Source: Thermoplasmatota archaeon
GTDB taxonomy: Archaea > Thermoplasmatota > JAKEGO01
Assembly: GCA_028279595.1 (NCBI GenBank)
Contig: JANQNK010000019.1
Location: 33,965 to 97,964 of the forward strand
Length of the DNA stretch: 64,000 bases
Reading direction: 5' to 3'
The notes under the pieces were generated by a model. It saw nothing but the letters and a program-made list of their open reading frames with translations. It was not told where the DNA came from and searched no databases. Below are positions 63,622 through 64,000 of this stretch, piece by piece. A program made the position numbers and the translations under genes. Position 1 is the stretch's first letter; each line of letters begins with the position of its first letter.

Positions 63622-63999
63622 TCACCAGGAGCGCGGAAGCTCTATCCAGAAACGACTCCCCACCCCGGGTTCCGACTCCACTCCGACGTTGCCGTCCATT
63701 CTCGACACTGCGGCTGATACAATGGCCAGACCGATCCCCGTGCCGGGGAATGCCCTGCCTCCGTTGAGGCGCTCGAACGGTTCGAAGACCCTGGGAGCGT
63801 GGTCGGCGCTTATCCCGATGCCGTTGTCCTCCACCCAGATCCTGACGTGACCGTCGATCCTCTCTGCGCGGACGCTGACCTTCGGGTTCTTCTCGGGATC
63901 CACGAACTTGAGCGCGTTCGAAAGAAGGTTCGACATGACCATGACGAGGGTCGGATGGCTGCCCCTGACGATGGGCATCACCGGATCGATGGTGACCAC
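63622..63999 (-). CDS. Sensor histidine kinase, C-terminal ATPase part (partial)
   Basis: The gene enters from beyond the right edge, so only the last 125 residues are visible. The HATPase_c domain is complete enough to call: N box MSNLLSNALKF, G1 box VEDNGIGI, F box FEPFERL, and G2 box GTGIGLAIVSA. The sensor and dimerisation regions are outside the window, so the signal is unknown. It converges on the 162-aa membrane protein gene with only 4 bases between. Confidence 0.92.
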   Translation of the reverse strand: MVTIDPVMPIVRGSHPTLVMVMSNLLSNALKFVDPEKNPKVSVRAERIDGHVRIWVEDNGIGISADHAPRVFEPFERLNGGRAFPGTGIGLAIVSAAVSRMDGNVGVESEPGVGSRFWIELPRSW

Positions 64000-64000
64000 G

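Overview
The window reads as a chromosome segment of a GC-rich euryarchaeon, most likely from the Thermoplasmatota. The evidence is archaeal throughout. It includes the four-subunit pyruvate:ferredoxin oxidoreductase, archaeal riboflavin genes (ribL, MJ1184-type ribC), a TrmB-type and a DtxR-type regulator, ATP-dependent DNA ligase, KsgA/Dim1, an OapC/ArvC zinc-ribbon protein, an HPS-RraA fusion, intron-bearing tRNA genes, and TATA-box promoters placed 22-32 bases before many start codons, so that many mRNAs should be leaderless. Genus-level placement cannot be made from the sequence alone.

Layout. 0-5.4 kb: a secreted PGF-CTERM-like protein, then the porGDAB operon (minus) and gcvT (plus). 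5.4-10.4 kb: a Xaa-Pro peptidase, an RND/MMPL exporter, a 62-aa Cys-rich protein and a TrmB regulator (all minus). 10.37-11.13 kb: no protein gene, but an intron-containing tRNA-Pro followed by an array of tRNA-like structured repeats. 11.3-17 kb: M29 aminopeptidase, membrane pyrophosphatase, tRNA-Met with a 17-nt intron, a COG2108 radical SAM protein and an AcuC/HDAC-like deacetylase. 17-25.3 kb: one 2744-aa surface protein with about 21 Ig-like repeats, a membrane anchor and a cytosolic zinc ribbon. 25.6-28.8 kb: a COG1340-type coiled-coil protein and the operon ribB-ribL-ribC-ribH. 28.9-33.6 kb: an IscU-DUF59 fusion, two secreted/membrane proteins, ferredoxin and enolase. 33.7-43.8 kb: a second RND exporter, a broken COG4277 radical SAM gene with a 33-aa zinc ribbon, a glycosyltransferase, a TPR protein, DNA ligase and KsgA. 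43.8-52.9 kb: a second block of envelope proteins and the DUF1616/OapC pair. 53-57.7 kb: acylphosphatase, larB and the thiamine operon thiM-thiE-thiC-thiL. 57.7-64 kb: a PH-like membrane protein, HPS-RraA, a DtxR regulator, a lower-GC membrane protein, a sugar isomerase-like protein, a methyltransferase, tRNA-Leu with trailing structured repeats, a small membrane protein and the C-terminal end of a histidine kinase.

Taken together, central metabolism (pyruvate oxidation to acetyl-CoA with ferredoxin, enolase, PPi-driven ion pumping, HPS for pentose/hexose interconversion) and cofactor synthesis (riboflavin/FAD, thiamine, Fe-S assembly) are interleaved with many large exported proteins, which suggests an elaborate cell envelope.

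The most notable unexplained signal is a family of structured RNA-like elements downstream of both tRNA-Pro and tRNA-Leu. Each element is closed by a stem that copies the acceptor stem of its neighbouring tRNA. The elements share a GATAAGAA motif and contain hairpins whose sequence differs between loci while the pairing is kept.
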